DNA from: Ziziphus jujuba | Taxonomy: Eukaryota; Streptophyta; Magnoliopsida; Rosales; Rhamnaceae | Assembly (NCBI RefSeq): GCF_031755915.1 | Contig: NC_083388.1 | Span: 2,487,501 to 2,551,500, forward strand | DNA length: 64,000 nt | Direction of reading: 5' to 3' | Shown here: positions 1 to 9,877 of the stretch, piece by piece | Layout of the letters: every line of letters starts with the position of its first letter | Numbering within the stretch: the stretch's first letter is position 1 | The notes under the pieces: model-generated | Told to the model about the DNA's origin: nothing | The model's input: only the letters and a program-made list of their open reading frames with translations | The model's database searches: none | Program-made: the position numbers and the translations under genes

Positions 1-1589
1 GAGCTGAAAGCCTGAAACAAGCCCGGTACACGGAGGGTGGTGGACTTGGGAGGCTGAAGTGGGTGGGTGTTTTAGTTCAGCGTTTTCAGTGACTTCGAAA
101 AAAATTTCGCTTTGTTGGACTCGGCCAATATTTTTGGGAATCGATCCCCTAAACGCAGTGTTTTAGGACTCCAAAAACATATTGACAGCTTTCTTTTTGT
201 CACTGTTGGAGCTGAACAGGTCAACTCCATTTGTGTAGGTGACAGAGAAAATTTCAACACAAATTTTTCAAAAAATTGGAAGGATAATTGGCGCCTAATT
301 TCTTTTTTCTTTTTTTGACAATTGTGGATGGGTGAAACGTGATACTGTCCATGATAATGGAAATTGTCTAGAATTTGTTATCATTGGGATATTTTTATTA
401 ATAATAGAAATTTTGCGACTGCAGCGTTTCGTCCTTGTTTATATTTGATTTTCAATATTAATTATTGATTGTTAATTTAATGGTTAAGATCGTTCGGATA
501 ACAAAAAATATTAATAATAAAAAATAAGTAAATTCAATTTACACACTCTGACATATAATTACAGTGTTAAAAAAACAAGCACACACAAACATTCAACTAA
601 AACAATCAAAGAATCCGTATCCATAGGGCAAACCTATGAGTACAAAAAGAAATAAAGTTATGAAATAAATTAATTTACTGTGCATTATAAAAAAATTAAA
701 TTATCAACTATTGAAGTGAAAGAAAAGATTTAAAAAAGAATATGGATTAAACTAGATTAGTAACAAATAAATCTTTTATATAGAAAAAAGTTTTGATATT
801 TTTGGAGATAAAATTCAACTTCAAAGTTTGATACAGTCTAGAAAGCACTTGATTATAATTTGTAAGTGTTTGTTTGGTAGAATTTTTTTTTTTTTAGTCA
901 AAAGTTCTATTTGAAAGTTAAAAATTTTTTTGTTAAAAAATAAAGATGTTTGTCAAGAGTCTACAAACAATTATTGACTAAAAAAATAATTTTTTACAAG
1001 TTCAAATTTTATACTTTTCTAAAAAGCTTTTTTTATTTAAATTATATGAAAACTCAATGAACATTTAATGCATCTTAAATAAAATTTAATACAATTTTTT
1101 TTTTATTTACAACCAAATATTTATTAGTTTTTTAATATTAATTCTTTTTCATAAAGATTTATTGTACAAAGTTTTACATGTTATAGCTCTATCTTCATCA
1201 GATATATCAAACAGATGTATAAAAATCGAATTCCTTATAATGAATTGTTATTTAAACTCCCAAAAAAAAATTTGTTAAATTTTTTTCTTATTCTTATATA
1301 AAATCATTCATATAAGTGTGGATACTGTAACAATTTTTTTATTTTTGCATTATTAATATGGATCTTATTGTTTCATTTGATTCGTGCTCTAAGAACTTTT
1401 TACATCTTGATCATTAAATTTCAAAAAATTAAAGAAATACGTTGACATCAAAGTTATAGAGTAGAATTGCATAAAAGGAAAAAAAAAAAAAAAAAGAAAA
1501 AAAGTAAAAACTAAAAACTAAAGGAAGTATTGTATAAGACGTAGTTATATGTGGTTCAACCTATGATTAATATTTAAGTTACACATTAC
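1..1589. other. A+T-rich intergenic sequence, no gene recognised
   Basis: The first 320 bases are less A+T-rich than the rest and hold short overlapping open frames on both strands, none of which resembles a known protein. From about 320 on the sequence is very A+T-rich, with homopolymer runs such as poly-A at 1480-1496, and shows no convincing coding stretch. The region may be the flank of a gene lying outside the window, but nothing supports a specific call. Confidence 0.5.
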
Positions 1590-2035
1590 AAGTCGAATCT
1601 ATCATTTTTTTCCCATAAATAAACTATTAATTTGGTAATTAGTAAAACTCTTTTTTTTTTTAACTTAAATACACAAATTAGAAATTAGAGGCAAATAAAT
1701 GCTATAGTTTTCGGAACGTTCTCTTACATATGCTTCATAGCAGCGGATCATAACGCTTAAGCCCCAATGACAATAAAAAATAATAAAAAAATAACAAAAA
1801 AATGAAACAAGGTTTAAAGCATCGAAGATTTCAAGGCCTTTAAGATTAATATAATGCCTTATCACCAAATGCTTCAATGCAAGCAACTGCACAGAAACCC
1901 TTAAATTATCAATATATCTAAATCTGCAACTTCTAATAGTTCAAGAACAGGATAATTAATTTACCCAAAAAAAAAAAAAAAAAAAGAAAAGAACTGGAGG
2001 ATTACGCAATAAGGATTTCAAAACCTCGTGATCAG
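1590..2035 (-). pseudogene. F-box/FBD gene remnant (exon 3 tail joined to exon 1 LRR piece)
   Basis: Read on the minus strand, 1800-2035 matches the leucine-rich part of exon 1 of the intact F-box gene at 39218-40763, with recognisable words such as ALKHL and IFDALNLVSF. The stretch around 1700-1740 matches the last codons and stop region of exon 3 of the same gene. The F-box, the middle exon and most of the LRR region are missing, so this is a rearranged deletion remnant. A poly-A run at 1965-1985 interrupts it. At about 2030 it joins directly to the duplicated downstream flank also seen at 37545. No function is expected. Confidence 0.6.
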
Positions 2036-3359
2036 TTGATGCCGAAGATTCATTGTTTCCTAAAATGAGGTATGGAAAAATTGCTTCTCTGAGTTTCTGA
2101 TTTTAACCTCACTAGTCCAGAAACCTCCATTCTTCAACTCATCGAGAATGTGAAAGATCTTAAAAATATTATAAAAACATTCATAAATTTAATATTCATT
2201 AAATTTTGAAAATATTATTAAACACATCTAAAAATACAAATTGAACCCAAAAAGGCTTAACCTATATATCTTATGATAATGTTATAGTTTTCATGTTAAT
2301 AATTACATTCATAATTATTTCTCACAAGACACAACTACAAATGAAAAATAGAAACAATTAATAATTTTCAACCATGGAACTAACAAAAAATTATATGCTG
2401 TATTGGTGAACCAAAACTTAACCTTAATCTTTTTTCACTTATTCCACTGCTCTTTTGATGTGCAGAATGAAGCTAAGAAAAATCACACAACGCATATTCA
2501 AACAATGAAACGAAGAAGGATCTTACAGACAAGTTTGGAAAAGCAGTTAAGATGTATAAAACTAGTTTGAACCCATTCAAACTACGTGTGAAGCTGATCT
2601 GCACCGTGTACGAAATTTGCAAGATGAGCTGAATCTGGAAGCTAAGCATAAATGGGTTGCAGTTGTCCATCTGGGTTGCAATAGTGCCCTACTTAATAAG
2701 GCAAGGAGTCTTGGTTTGGAAATCAATAAGACAAAATAGTCCAAATAGGCATTCTCCATTGCTACAGTTGCTATATGAATTTATTGTAAATATAATTGAT
2801 CTATGAATTGTAAATAAATTATTAGAAATAGAAGTGCTATAGTATATTACATTATAGTAATTTATTTGGATGTTGTTATTGTTGCTTATTTTGTCTGCTT
2901 TAACCTGAAGCGGACTTAGGAATTTTTTCAGAGATGGCACTATTAGATAATTTTATTTGTTTTTTTGAGAAAAATGTTTTGATATAAATAATAAAATACA
3001 AAGTAATTATTCACAAGATTCATAGAAGTATTTAATAAATAAATAAATATTTCTTTGGGGGGGCATTTTCAATTTTCATGCTGATTTGATCTTTTTAAAA
3101 TATTTTCAATGGTTCATTTCAAGATATATATTTTCAATGAAAAGATAAAATAATTCCATGTGATACAAAAAAACTTATAAATCAAGATTAATTATAATCT
3201 AAATAATATTTAAACAAATATATTTAAAAATTAACAATAAATTTATACAAAAATAGATAATTTTGTTAGTAATTAATCAACTGAAAAAAGCTTAAATAGT
3301 GGACCCACGTTGGGCCGGACACGTGGCACCTTTAGATTTTTTGTCTGTTGAATATTTTG
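2036..3359. repeat. Left part of segmental duplication (block A), intergenic
   Basis: From about 2030 this sequence matches 37545 onward nearly base for base, including the motif TTGATCAGTTGATGCCGAA-like start and the later CCTGAAGCGG stretch near 2905/37940. Block A contains about 475 bases (2320-2795) that block B lacks. That extra piece is less A+T-rich and reads like a decayed exon on the plus strand after an acceptor-like pyrimidine tract ending TGTGCAG at 2465. No protein family could be named for it. The remainder is A+T-rich non-coding DNA. Confidence 0.65.
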
Positions 3360-3830
3360 TTATTTATGTCATCTAATTACTATTTTATCCCCATAAACAT
3401 GAAGGGTGACTCCATCAATACCTACTTTCCATGCGTGGACCGCATGCCCTGCCACAGCCTTTCCCGCAAGCTTATAATTATTTTCTCATCTATTGGTCGT
3501 AGCTTGTGCGGTGCGCCTTTGACAAGTTTCATAGAAATGCTTACTTTCCTACAATCTAGCTTGAACGTTTTGGCAGGATTTGCTGGGATCAACAACAGCA
3601 GTTGTTACATTATTCAACTTCTCTTTCACATCTTTTTGCGAGCTAGCCCAGTGCCCTACAAACCAGCTTTTCTCAAAACCCCGGGGGGGAGAGACTAAAA
3701 GCTGTTTCTTGAGCTCGGCTAGCTCCTTTTTAATTGAATATGCATAAGCTACAGATAAGCTTAGAAAAATGTTCCCCTGATCCAAAAACCATTCAACCCT
3801 GATGAGTGTTCTAAACTCATTTTAGTTAAA
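3360..3830 (-). pseudogene. Duplicated coding-like relic of unknown family (copy A)
   Basis: On the minus strand a lysine- and glutamate-rich reading can be followed, with words such as KKELAELKKQLL and HWASSQKDVKEKL, then a frame change before a conserved tail rich in K/R (RPIDEKIIISLRERLWQG). The frame is broken at least once in this copy and differently in the duplicate at 38430-38850, so neither looks functional. The DNA similarity between the copies is very high, higher than in the surrounding A+T-rich DNA. I do not recognise the family. A plus-strand open frame of 116 codons over the same stretch is probably a shadow, because the duplicate interrupts it earlier. Confidence 0.4.
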
Positions 3831-3987
3831 CTTGGTCGACGAAGAAATAATCCATAATGCTTTGAGTCCAAAAACTTCACCGAGATCAGTCTACATATCC
3901 TTCTATCTGTCCTATAGTTTTGATTTTTTTCCCCCTCTTAATCCACTTTTCCTTTATCACACATATATTTTTATTTATATTGGTGAT

Positions 3988-4165
3988 GACTTAGCGATCA
4001 ATACTGCTATTATATTAGATACAAGTAGAGTTGATTTCAAATCAAACATATCATTTTGACCATAAACGAATTATTAATATCGTAAGGGTAGAGTAAATAA
4101 AACTGTATTTTTTTCTTAAATTATAATTACCACTACTATAATGTCCACATAAATTAAAAAATAAA
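3988..4165. repeat. 3' flank of F-box gene, shared by three copies
   Basis: This short flank, with the words GATGACTTAGCGATCAATACTG and TAATATCGTAAGGGTA in pieces, recurs at 39045-39217 and, more diverged, at 54045-54280. It lies immediately downstream (minus-strand sense) of the F-box exon 3 in each case, so the whole 3' end of the gene was copied with its flank. It shows no coding potential. Confidence 0.65.
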
Positions 4166-5250
4166 TTAGAGTAACATAAATTCTATAGTTTTCGGAATCT
4201 TTTTTTGCATATTTTTCCTAGCATGACATCTCGCATTTTCTTCCTTCTCTCGGGTTACACTTGTTTTTTCCCCTTGATTGAAGGGCCCTTCCTCAAATAT
4301 GCAAGGATTGATGGTGATTTTGTCCAATGAAACTGCATGCTCAATAAGGTAGAGAATAAGTTCATCATTAATTGGAAGACTTGAATAGCCCGTTATTTCC
4401 ACTTCCTCGAGGAGAAGATGACGAGGGCAATTTTCAGGTTTAGGAATTGACCCTTGTACCTCTTTCGACCACCTCAACTGCAATTATTTTGATATCAAAA
4501 TCAAGAATGTCTACTTTAGCCATCATAACACAAAATTCAATTCAAAATGTTAAGTTGGAAGCAGAAAAATATAATAAAATATTAATAGAAATAGAACATT
4601 AGATACATTTAATTGAAGCCTCTTCAAGTTAGGTGCCATCTTGAAAAAAGAAGGTATATAAAAAAGAACATGATTATCATATCCTTTAAATATCAATTTC
4701 AACTCCTTGAAATTTGTTAACATAGGAAATGTATAAAATTCGCCAGTAAATTCCTGCAAGACAAATTAAGGTAAATTGTAATAATCCATTCCAGACCACC
4801 CGCATGTAGATATTGTCCGCTTTGGATCTGGGGAATCCTCTTCCAACCCAGCACTCACGGGTTTAACACGCTTGTTAACATAGGAAATATAGCAGTCCAG
4901 ACCACCCGCATGTAGATATTATCCGCTTTGGGCCTGGAGAATCCTCTTCCAACCCAGCACTCACGGGTTTAAAACGTGTCTACAAGGGAAAGGTATCCAC
5001 AAGCTTATAAGTCATACTTCGTTCCCCTTCCCCTTTCCAACTGATGTGGGGTTTCACAATCCTCCCCTAAAGAATCCTCTTCCAACCCGCATGTAGATAT
5101 TGTCTGTTTTGGGCCTAGAGAATCCTCTTCCAACCCAGCACTCACGGGTTTAAAATGCGTCTACAAATATTGTCCGCTTTGGGCTTGGAGAATCCTCTTC
5201 CAACCCAGCACTCACGGGTTTAAAACGCGTCTACAAGGGAAAGGTATCCA

Positions 5251-5898
5251 CACGCTTATAAGCCATACTTCCTTCCCCTTCCCCTTTCCAACCGATGTGG
5301 GATTTCACAATCCTCCCCTGGAGAATCCTCTTCCAACCCAGCACTCACGAGTTTAAAACGCGTCTTAAAACGCATCTACAAGGGAAAGGTATCTACACGC
5401 TTATAAGCCATACTTCGTTCCCCAACTCAGCACTCACGGGTTTAAAACGCGTCTACAGATATTGTCCCTTTGGGCCTGGAGAATCCTCTTCCAACCCAGC
5501 ACTCACTGGTTTAAAACGCGTCTACAAGGGAAAGGTATCCACACGCTTATAAGCCATACTTCGTTCCCCTTCCCCACGCTTATAAGCCATACTTCCTTCC
5601 CCTTCCCCTTTCCAACCGATGTGGGATTTCACAATCCTCCCCTGGAGAATCCTCTTCCAACCCAGCACTCACGAGTTTAAAACGCGTCTTAAAACGCATC
5701 TACAAGGGAAAGGTATCTACACGCTTATAAGCCATACTTCGTTCCCCAACTCAGCACTCACGGGTTTAAAACGCGTCTACAGATATTGTCCCTTTGGGCC
5801 TGGAGAATCCTCTTCCAACCCAGCACTCACTGGTTTAAAACGCGTCTACAAGGGAAAGGTATCCACACGCTTATAAGCCATACTTCGTTCCCCTTCCC
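5251..5898. repeat. 324-bp near-perfect tandem duplication
   Basis: The stretch 5251-5574 repeats as 5575-5898 at a constant offset of 324 bases; the identical stretch begins at CACGCTTATAAGCC and runs to CTTCGTTCCCCTTCCCC. It lies inside the TRIM array and comprises roughly two LTR-derived segments. The near identity implies a recent event, by unequal exchange or slippage. Confidence 0.9.
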
Positions 5899-6153
5899 CT
5901 TTCTAACCGATGTGGGATTTCACAATCCTCCTCTCTTGGAGCCCAGCGTCCTCGCTGGTATACCGATCTGGGTACTGGCTTTGATACAGCGTCCTCGCTG
6001 GCATACTAATCTGGGTACTCATTCCCCTTCCCCTTTCCAACCGATGTGGGATTTCACAATTCTCCTCTCTTGGAGCCCAGCGTCCGGCATACCGATCTCG
6101 GAGCCCATCGTCCTCGCTGGCATACCGATCTGGATACTGGCTCTGATACCATC

Positions 6154-6323
6154 TGTAACAATCCAGTCCAGACCACCCGCATGTAGATATTGTTCGCTTT
6201 GGAGCTGGAGAATCCTCTTCCAACCCAGCACTTATGGGTTTAAAACGCGTCTACAAGGGAAAGGTATCCACACGCTTATAAACCATACTTCGTTCTCCTT
6301 TCCAACCGATGTGGGATTTCACA
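6154..6323 (-). repeat. TRIM LTR (best-defined unit)
   Basis: The unit begins (minus strand) TGTGAAATCCCACATCGG and ends GGATTGTTACA, giving TG...CA termini and a length of 170 bp. The primer binding site follows after two bases. Similar LTR-like units precede it on the plus strand, around 4777, 4890, 5100, 5170, 5460 and 5780, many truncated or joined end to end. Confidence 0.7.
6275..6316 (-). promoter_or_regulatory. U-snRNA-type promoter (USE + TATA) in TRIM LTR
   Basis: On the minus strand the LTR starts with ATCCCACATCG, which fits the plant snRNA upstream sequence element consensus RTCCCACATCG. It is followed 24 nt later by TTTATAAG (6282-6275). From established knowledge, plant U6 genes place the USE about 24 nt upstream of the TATA box for Pol III transcription. 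The spacer also contains AACGAAG, which I recall from Arabidopsis U6 promoters. Other units in the array have the same two boxes with a longer, 30-nt spacer (for example 5293 to 5262). Function is inferred only from these motifs. Confidence 0.5.
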
Positions 6324-7315
6324 TAAATGAATAATGCAATAAAGTAACTTACAAGCGAATGGTGTATGTGTATATATATATATATATATAAGTGACATAA
6401 GTAGTAAGTAATTACCTCTAGCTCAGAAACAAACAATTGAAGAATCTGTAACTAAGAGACACAGCATGAAAGCATGGTGAAGATACTATGTAGCTCGAAG
6501 GAATGGAGGTAAACGTCAACAAGCTTAGCTACGTTTCTAAGAATCAGTCTTATTGGTGAACGCGTATAACACATGAAATAAAATGAAACAAGGTTTAAAG
6601 CATCACAGATTTCAAGGCTTTCAATATCGGAACAATAAGACAACTTTAAATGCTTCAATGCAAGCGATGGCCCAACAACTTTTAAACCGGTCAACTCCCA
6701 TGAATCTATAACTTCTAATCATTCAACAAGTGGACAATTACCCAGTAAGGATTCCAGAACCTCTTGGCAGACTTCTATGCATATCGAACGAAACACCTTG
6801 AGGGACTTGAGCTTATTAAACTCCAGGTTGGAAGGGAATGTATGAGGAGTTGAAATAACCCTCCGACCACCCCATTCTAACAACTCCAATTCAATAATTT
6901 GAACTCCGTTTTCCATGGCAAAGTGAATCCACCCATTGAGCGAAGATGAATTTTTATGACTAAGATGGAAGGCAATTCTCAAGCGCTCAATGAGGCCGCC
7001 ATTGTGCTCATCGTGCTGATTGATTACAGAATTGACCCAGTTGATGTATTTTGGGGTCATAGGGTCCTTAAGTGTCTCTTTGGAATAAGATTTTGAATTG
7101 AAGCAGTCAATAATTTGTTCTCCTTCGAAATTGAGATTTGTAGCAGATGTCCATACGTATCGCCATCGCCGCGAAAGGACACTTGTAGCTGCTGCATCCT
7201 TTAGTGGCAACGTACAAACTATTTTCGCCAGAATGTCATCCGACAATTGGCTGATTTTGACTATTTTCGAAATTGATATATAGTAGACCAAGACAGGATA
7301 GATAGAGAGCACCAA

Positions 7316-7519
7316 AAAGATTTATAAAAAAAAAAAAAAAAGATGTTTCCTTTTTACCTCGTTATTCTGTAGAGAAGAACAGCTGCAACCTTAACGGGAA
7401 TTCTCCGTCTTCTTCCTTAAGAGAAATTCTAGCTTCCGATACCACCGATCTGAATTTTCTGCGATCTTATATTAACTAAAATCTAACTTTAATTTTGAGA
7501 TTGTGGCTGTTTCTGCGTC

Positions 7520-7564
<45 letters not shown>

Positions 7565-8058
7565 ACAAAAATACCAAATCCTTGTTAGATTTAGTTTTCT
7601 TAAAAAACAAAAAAGAATTTAAATTATACATAATGAAAAAGGAAAATTTCTTTTTTTTCTTAATATATAGTCTTTTTTTTTTTTTTTTTTTTTAATCTTT
7701 GTCGGTGTGTATATATATATATATGTATAATAACATTTTACTAGGCAACCTAAGGCATTTTTACATTACTTACAACTGTCATAATTACGTTGCTTGTCCA
7801 CCATCAAAAATCGGGTCATCTCTCATAGTAGCAAAATACATAAATCATAACTATATATATGTATAATAATATTTTATTGTGAAAAAAAGACATTGATAAT
7901 ATTATTAAAAAAAAAACTTATTAGATTAACCCTAAATATTTTGACTGAAATTGGTATTAAAGTGTATTAATGGGATTTTTTAGTTGTCTTTACGTTTTGG
8001 TTTTTGTTAGCGTATGGGTTTTGAAAAAAAGGAATCTATATTTATATAATATATAAAA
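7316..8058. other. Upstream region of F-box pseudogene, with (TA)n microsatellites
   Basis: The segment 7340-7460 matches the 5'UTR exon region of the intact paralog (40941-41050), including CTGTAGAGAAGAA and ACCACCGATCTGAATT. From 7480 to 7960 it matches 41080-41530, including CATAATTACGTTG and TAGCAAAATACATAAATCATAAC. (TA)n tracts occur at 7527-7562 and 7708-7728 and a poly-T run at 7671-7693. No additional gene is visible. Confidence 0.7.
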
Positions 8059-8097
8059 GAAGAACCGTATGCACCACGTGTCAGCATACGGTTCTTC
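8059..8097. repeat. Perfect 14-bp stem hairpin with G-box loop
   Basis: The arms GAAGAACCGTATGC (8059-8072) and GCATACGGTTCTTC (8084-8097) are perfectly complementary around an 11-nt loop that contains CACGTG (8075-8080). It lies in A+T-rich DNA just beyond the F-box upstream region and is not found in the duplicated block at 41530. Confidence 0.8.
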
Positions 8098-8528
8098 CAA
8101 ATTCCCTCCAAAAATACCTTTTTTATTTTTATTTTATTTATGATTTTATCTTTTATGGTTATACCCAAATATATATATATTTAAAATCAATTTTTGATAT
8201 AACAATCAAACAATTGATAAAATGATATTTGGTAATAATTTTGAAATAAATTTAAAATAAACAAAATATTTGATTTTATTTTATTTACCAAATAAGTCAA
8301 ATACGTAAAATGTATATATAGTTTCCTTAATCAAAAATATTTTAAATATTTTTACATATACAAATATGGTTATATGGAAATTAATAAAGATATCTTTTTA
8401 TTTGGATATAAAAATATAATATCATAAATAACAATTGTTAAACATAGCAAAATAAAATTTATTTTCAAAACAAATTATTTAGTCTTATTTTATTACCAAT
8501 TACTATATATTTTTACTATTATATTAAA

Positions 8529-8613
8529 TAGACAGCTGAAGAAGATCAGATTTTGATCAAGTATATTCGAGCCAATAGAGAAGATCTTGGAGATCATTAT
8601 CCGAGAATGCAAG
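8529..8613 (+). pseudogene. R2R3-MYB first-exon relic, unit 1
   Basis: The plus strand reads TAEEDQILIKYI, matching the start of the R2 MYB repeat of plant R2R3-MYB factors (W-T-x-EED-x-x-L-x-x-Y-I). After a frame change it reads WRSL and EN-A, the usual end of the first MYB exon (WRSLPKNAG). The codon for the first repeat tryptophan is TAG here. A single base change in frame separates the two readable parts. Only this short piece remains, so it is a relic. The wording is closest to the flavonol-regulator MYB group (MYB11/12/111), but that assignment is tentative. Confidence 0.6.
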
Positions 8614-8640
8614 TATTACCCTTTTTAAATTATATATATA

Positions 8641-8680
<40 letters not shown>

Positions 8681-9205
8681 ATATTATATAATGCAATATT
8701 ATATTATATTATATTATATATATTTATCTATATAATATACCTTTCTTTAAAACTCCTTCCAAAAGTCATTTTTCTAAATTTTATTTATTGTTTATTTGTT
8801 TATTTATTATCTTATATTTTATGGTTATAACCAAATATGTACAAAATCAATTTTTGATATAACTATTAATAACTATCAAACAATTAAAAAAATGATATAT
8901 GGTAATAGTTTTGAAATAAATTTAAAATAAATGAAATGTTTGATTTTATTTTATTTACCAAATAAGTCAAATACCTAAAATATATTTGCATATATATAGT
9001 TTTTTTAATGAAATATTTTTTAAATATTTTTACATAAAAAAATATGGTTACATGGAAATTAATAAAATATGTTTTTATTTTTATATAAAAGCATGATATC
9101 ATAAATAATAATTGTTAAACGTAGCAAAATAAGATTTATTTTCAAAACAAATTATTTGATCTTATTTTATTACCATTTAATATATATTTTTATTATTATA
9201 TTAGA

Positions 9206-9279
9206 TGGATGATTTAGGAAGATCATATTTTGATCAAGTATATTCAGACCAATGAAAAAGATCTTGGAAGTCATTACCC
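9206..9279 (+). pseudogene. R2R3-MYB first-exon relic, unit 2
   Basis: This is the second copy of the MYB relic in the 665-bp duplication. It starts with TGG (the expected tryptophan at 9206-9208), contains an in-frame TAG, then reads EDHILIKYIQTN. The WKSLP end is again out of frame. The two relics carry different lesions: unit 1 keeps TAEED, unit 2 keeps the W. They therefore decayed independently after duplication. Confidence 0.55.
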
Positions 9280-9300
9280 TTTTTAAATTATATATATTAT

Positions 9301-9839
9301 TATTATTACTATAATATAATATAATATAATATAATTTTAAAAGGTATTATTATAATAATGAAATTATAACATTTGTTGCATTCAATAACTACATACGGTA
9401 ATAATTTTGAAATTAAATTAAAATAAACAAAATATTTGATTTTATTTTATTTACCAAATAAGTCAAATATATTTGGCTATAAATAAGTCAAATAAATTTC
9501 AATTATAAAATTGATTTCTTTATTTGATCTTCATATATATATATATATATAAACATAAATAAATTAGTAATGAGATTGATCTCTTTATTTGGTAAAAAAA
9601 TGTATATAATAAATGATTTTCTTATTATTACTAAATATATTTTACCTAGAATTTTCATATATTAATACATGTTCATATATGTATATTAATAAATAGAATT
9701 ACATTATTAAATAATAAAATTAAAATAGAGTAACTAATAATGATATTGGTCTCTTTACTAAGAAATTTAAGGTAAATAATGCATTTTTAAAAATATTTTT
9801 CAAAAAATGTTTAAAAAAAAAAAAACACACACACACACA

Positions 9840-9877
<38 letters not shown>

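Larger units (their letters stand above)
4777..6323 (-). mobile_element. Multimeric TRIM-type LTR retroelement in F-box intron
   Basis: The inserted block begins TGTAATAATCC and ends GGGATTTCACA on the plus strand and is flanked by a 5-bp target duplication TAAAT (4772-4776 and 6324-6328). The paralog intron at 39804-39914 shows the empty site. Read on the minus strand it starts with an LTR of about 170 bp (6323-6154), followed by a tRNA-iMet-type primer binding site (TGGTATCAGAGCC, 6151-6139), a tiny internal region with a purine tract, and then several further LTR-like copies in series. It encodes no protein. Parts are tandemly duplicated (see 5251-5898). The layout fits a terminal-repeat retrotransposon in miniature that multimerised; the exact family name is not certain. 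Confidence 0.75.
4166..7265 (-). pseudogene. F-box/FBD/LRR pseudogene with TE-expanded intron
   Basis: This is a paralog of the intact gene at 39218-40763. Exons on the minus strand are about 7265-6416 (F-box and LRRs), 4753-4607 and 4477-4166 (FBD domain), with GT-AG borders at the same places as the paralog. The F-box is clear (LSDDILAKIVCTLPLK, then RRWRYVW). Two nonsense codons lie in frame: TGA at 6719-6721, where the paralog has CGA, and TAG at 6452-6454, where the paralog has CAG. The paralog's initiator codon and its 5'UTR-intron acceptor are deleted here. The intron between exons 1 and 2 is 1662 bp instead of 111 bp because of the TRIM insertion at 4777-6323. Exons 2 and 3 remain open. 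F-box proteins normally act as substrate adaptors of SCF ubiquitin ligases; this copy could give only a truncated product. Confidence 0.85.
8105..9300. repeat. Diverged tandem duplication, about 665-bp period
   Basis: Unit 1 (about 8105-8650) and unit 2 (about 8765-9300) share long stretches, for example AAAATCAATTTTTGATATAA and TTTACCAAATAAGTCAAATA. A third partial unit lies at about 9385-9475. Each full unit ends with a relic of a MYB first exon followed by CATTACCCTTTTTAAATTATATATA and an (ATT)n tract. The shared gene relic indicates that an A+T-rich segment containing a broken MYB gene was duplicated. Confidence 0.75.

Noticed and set aside
3348..3698. 116-codon plus-strand gene
   Set aside because: The duplicate at 38389 is shorter and diverges by frameshift; the minus-strand reading has more protein-like composition.
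5786..6334. 182-codon open frame in the TRIM array
   Set aside because: It consists of repeated LTR sequence and mirrors the 324-bp duplication; no protein motif, and the element type is non-coding.
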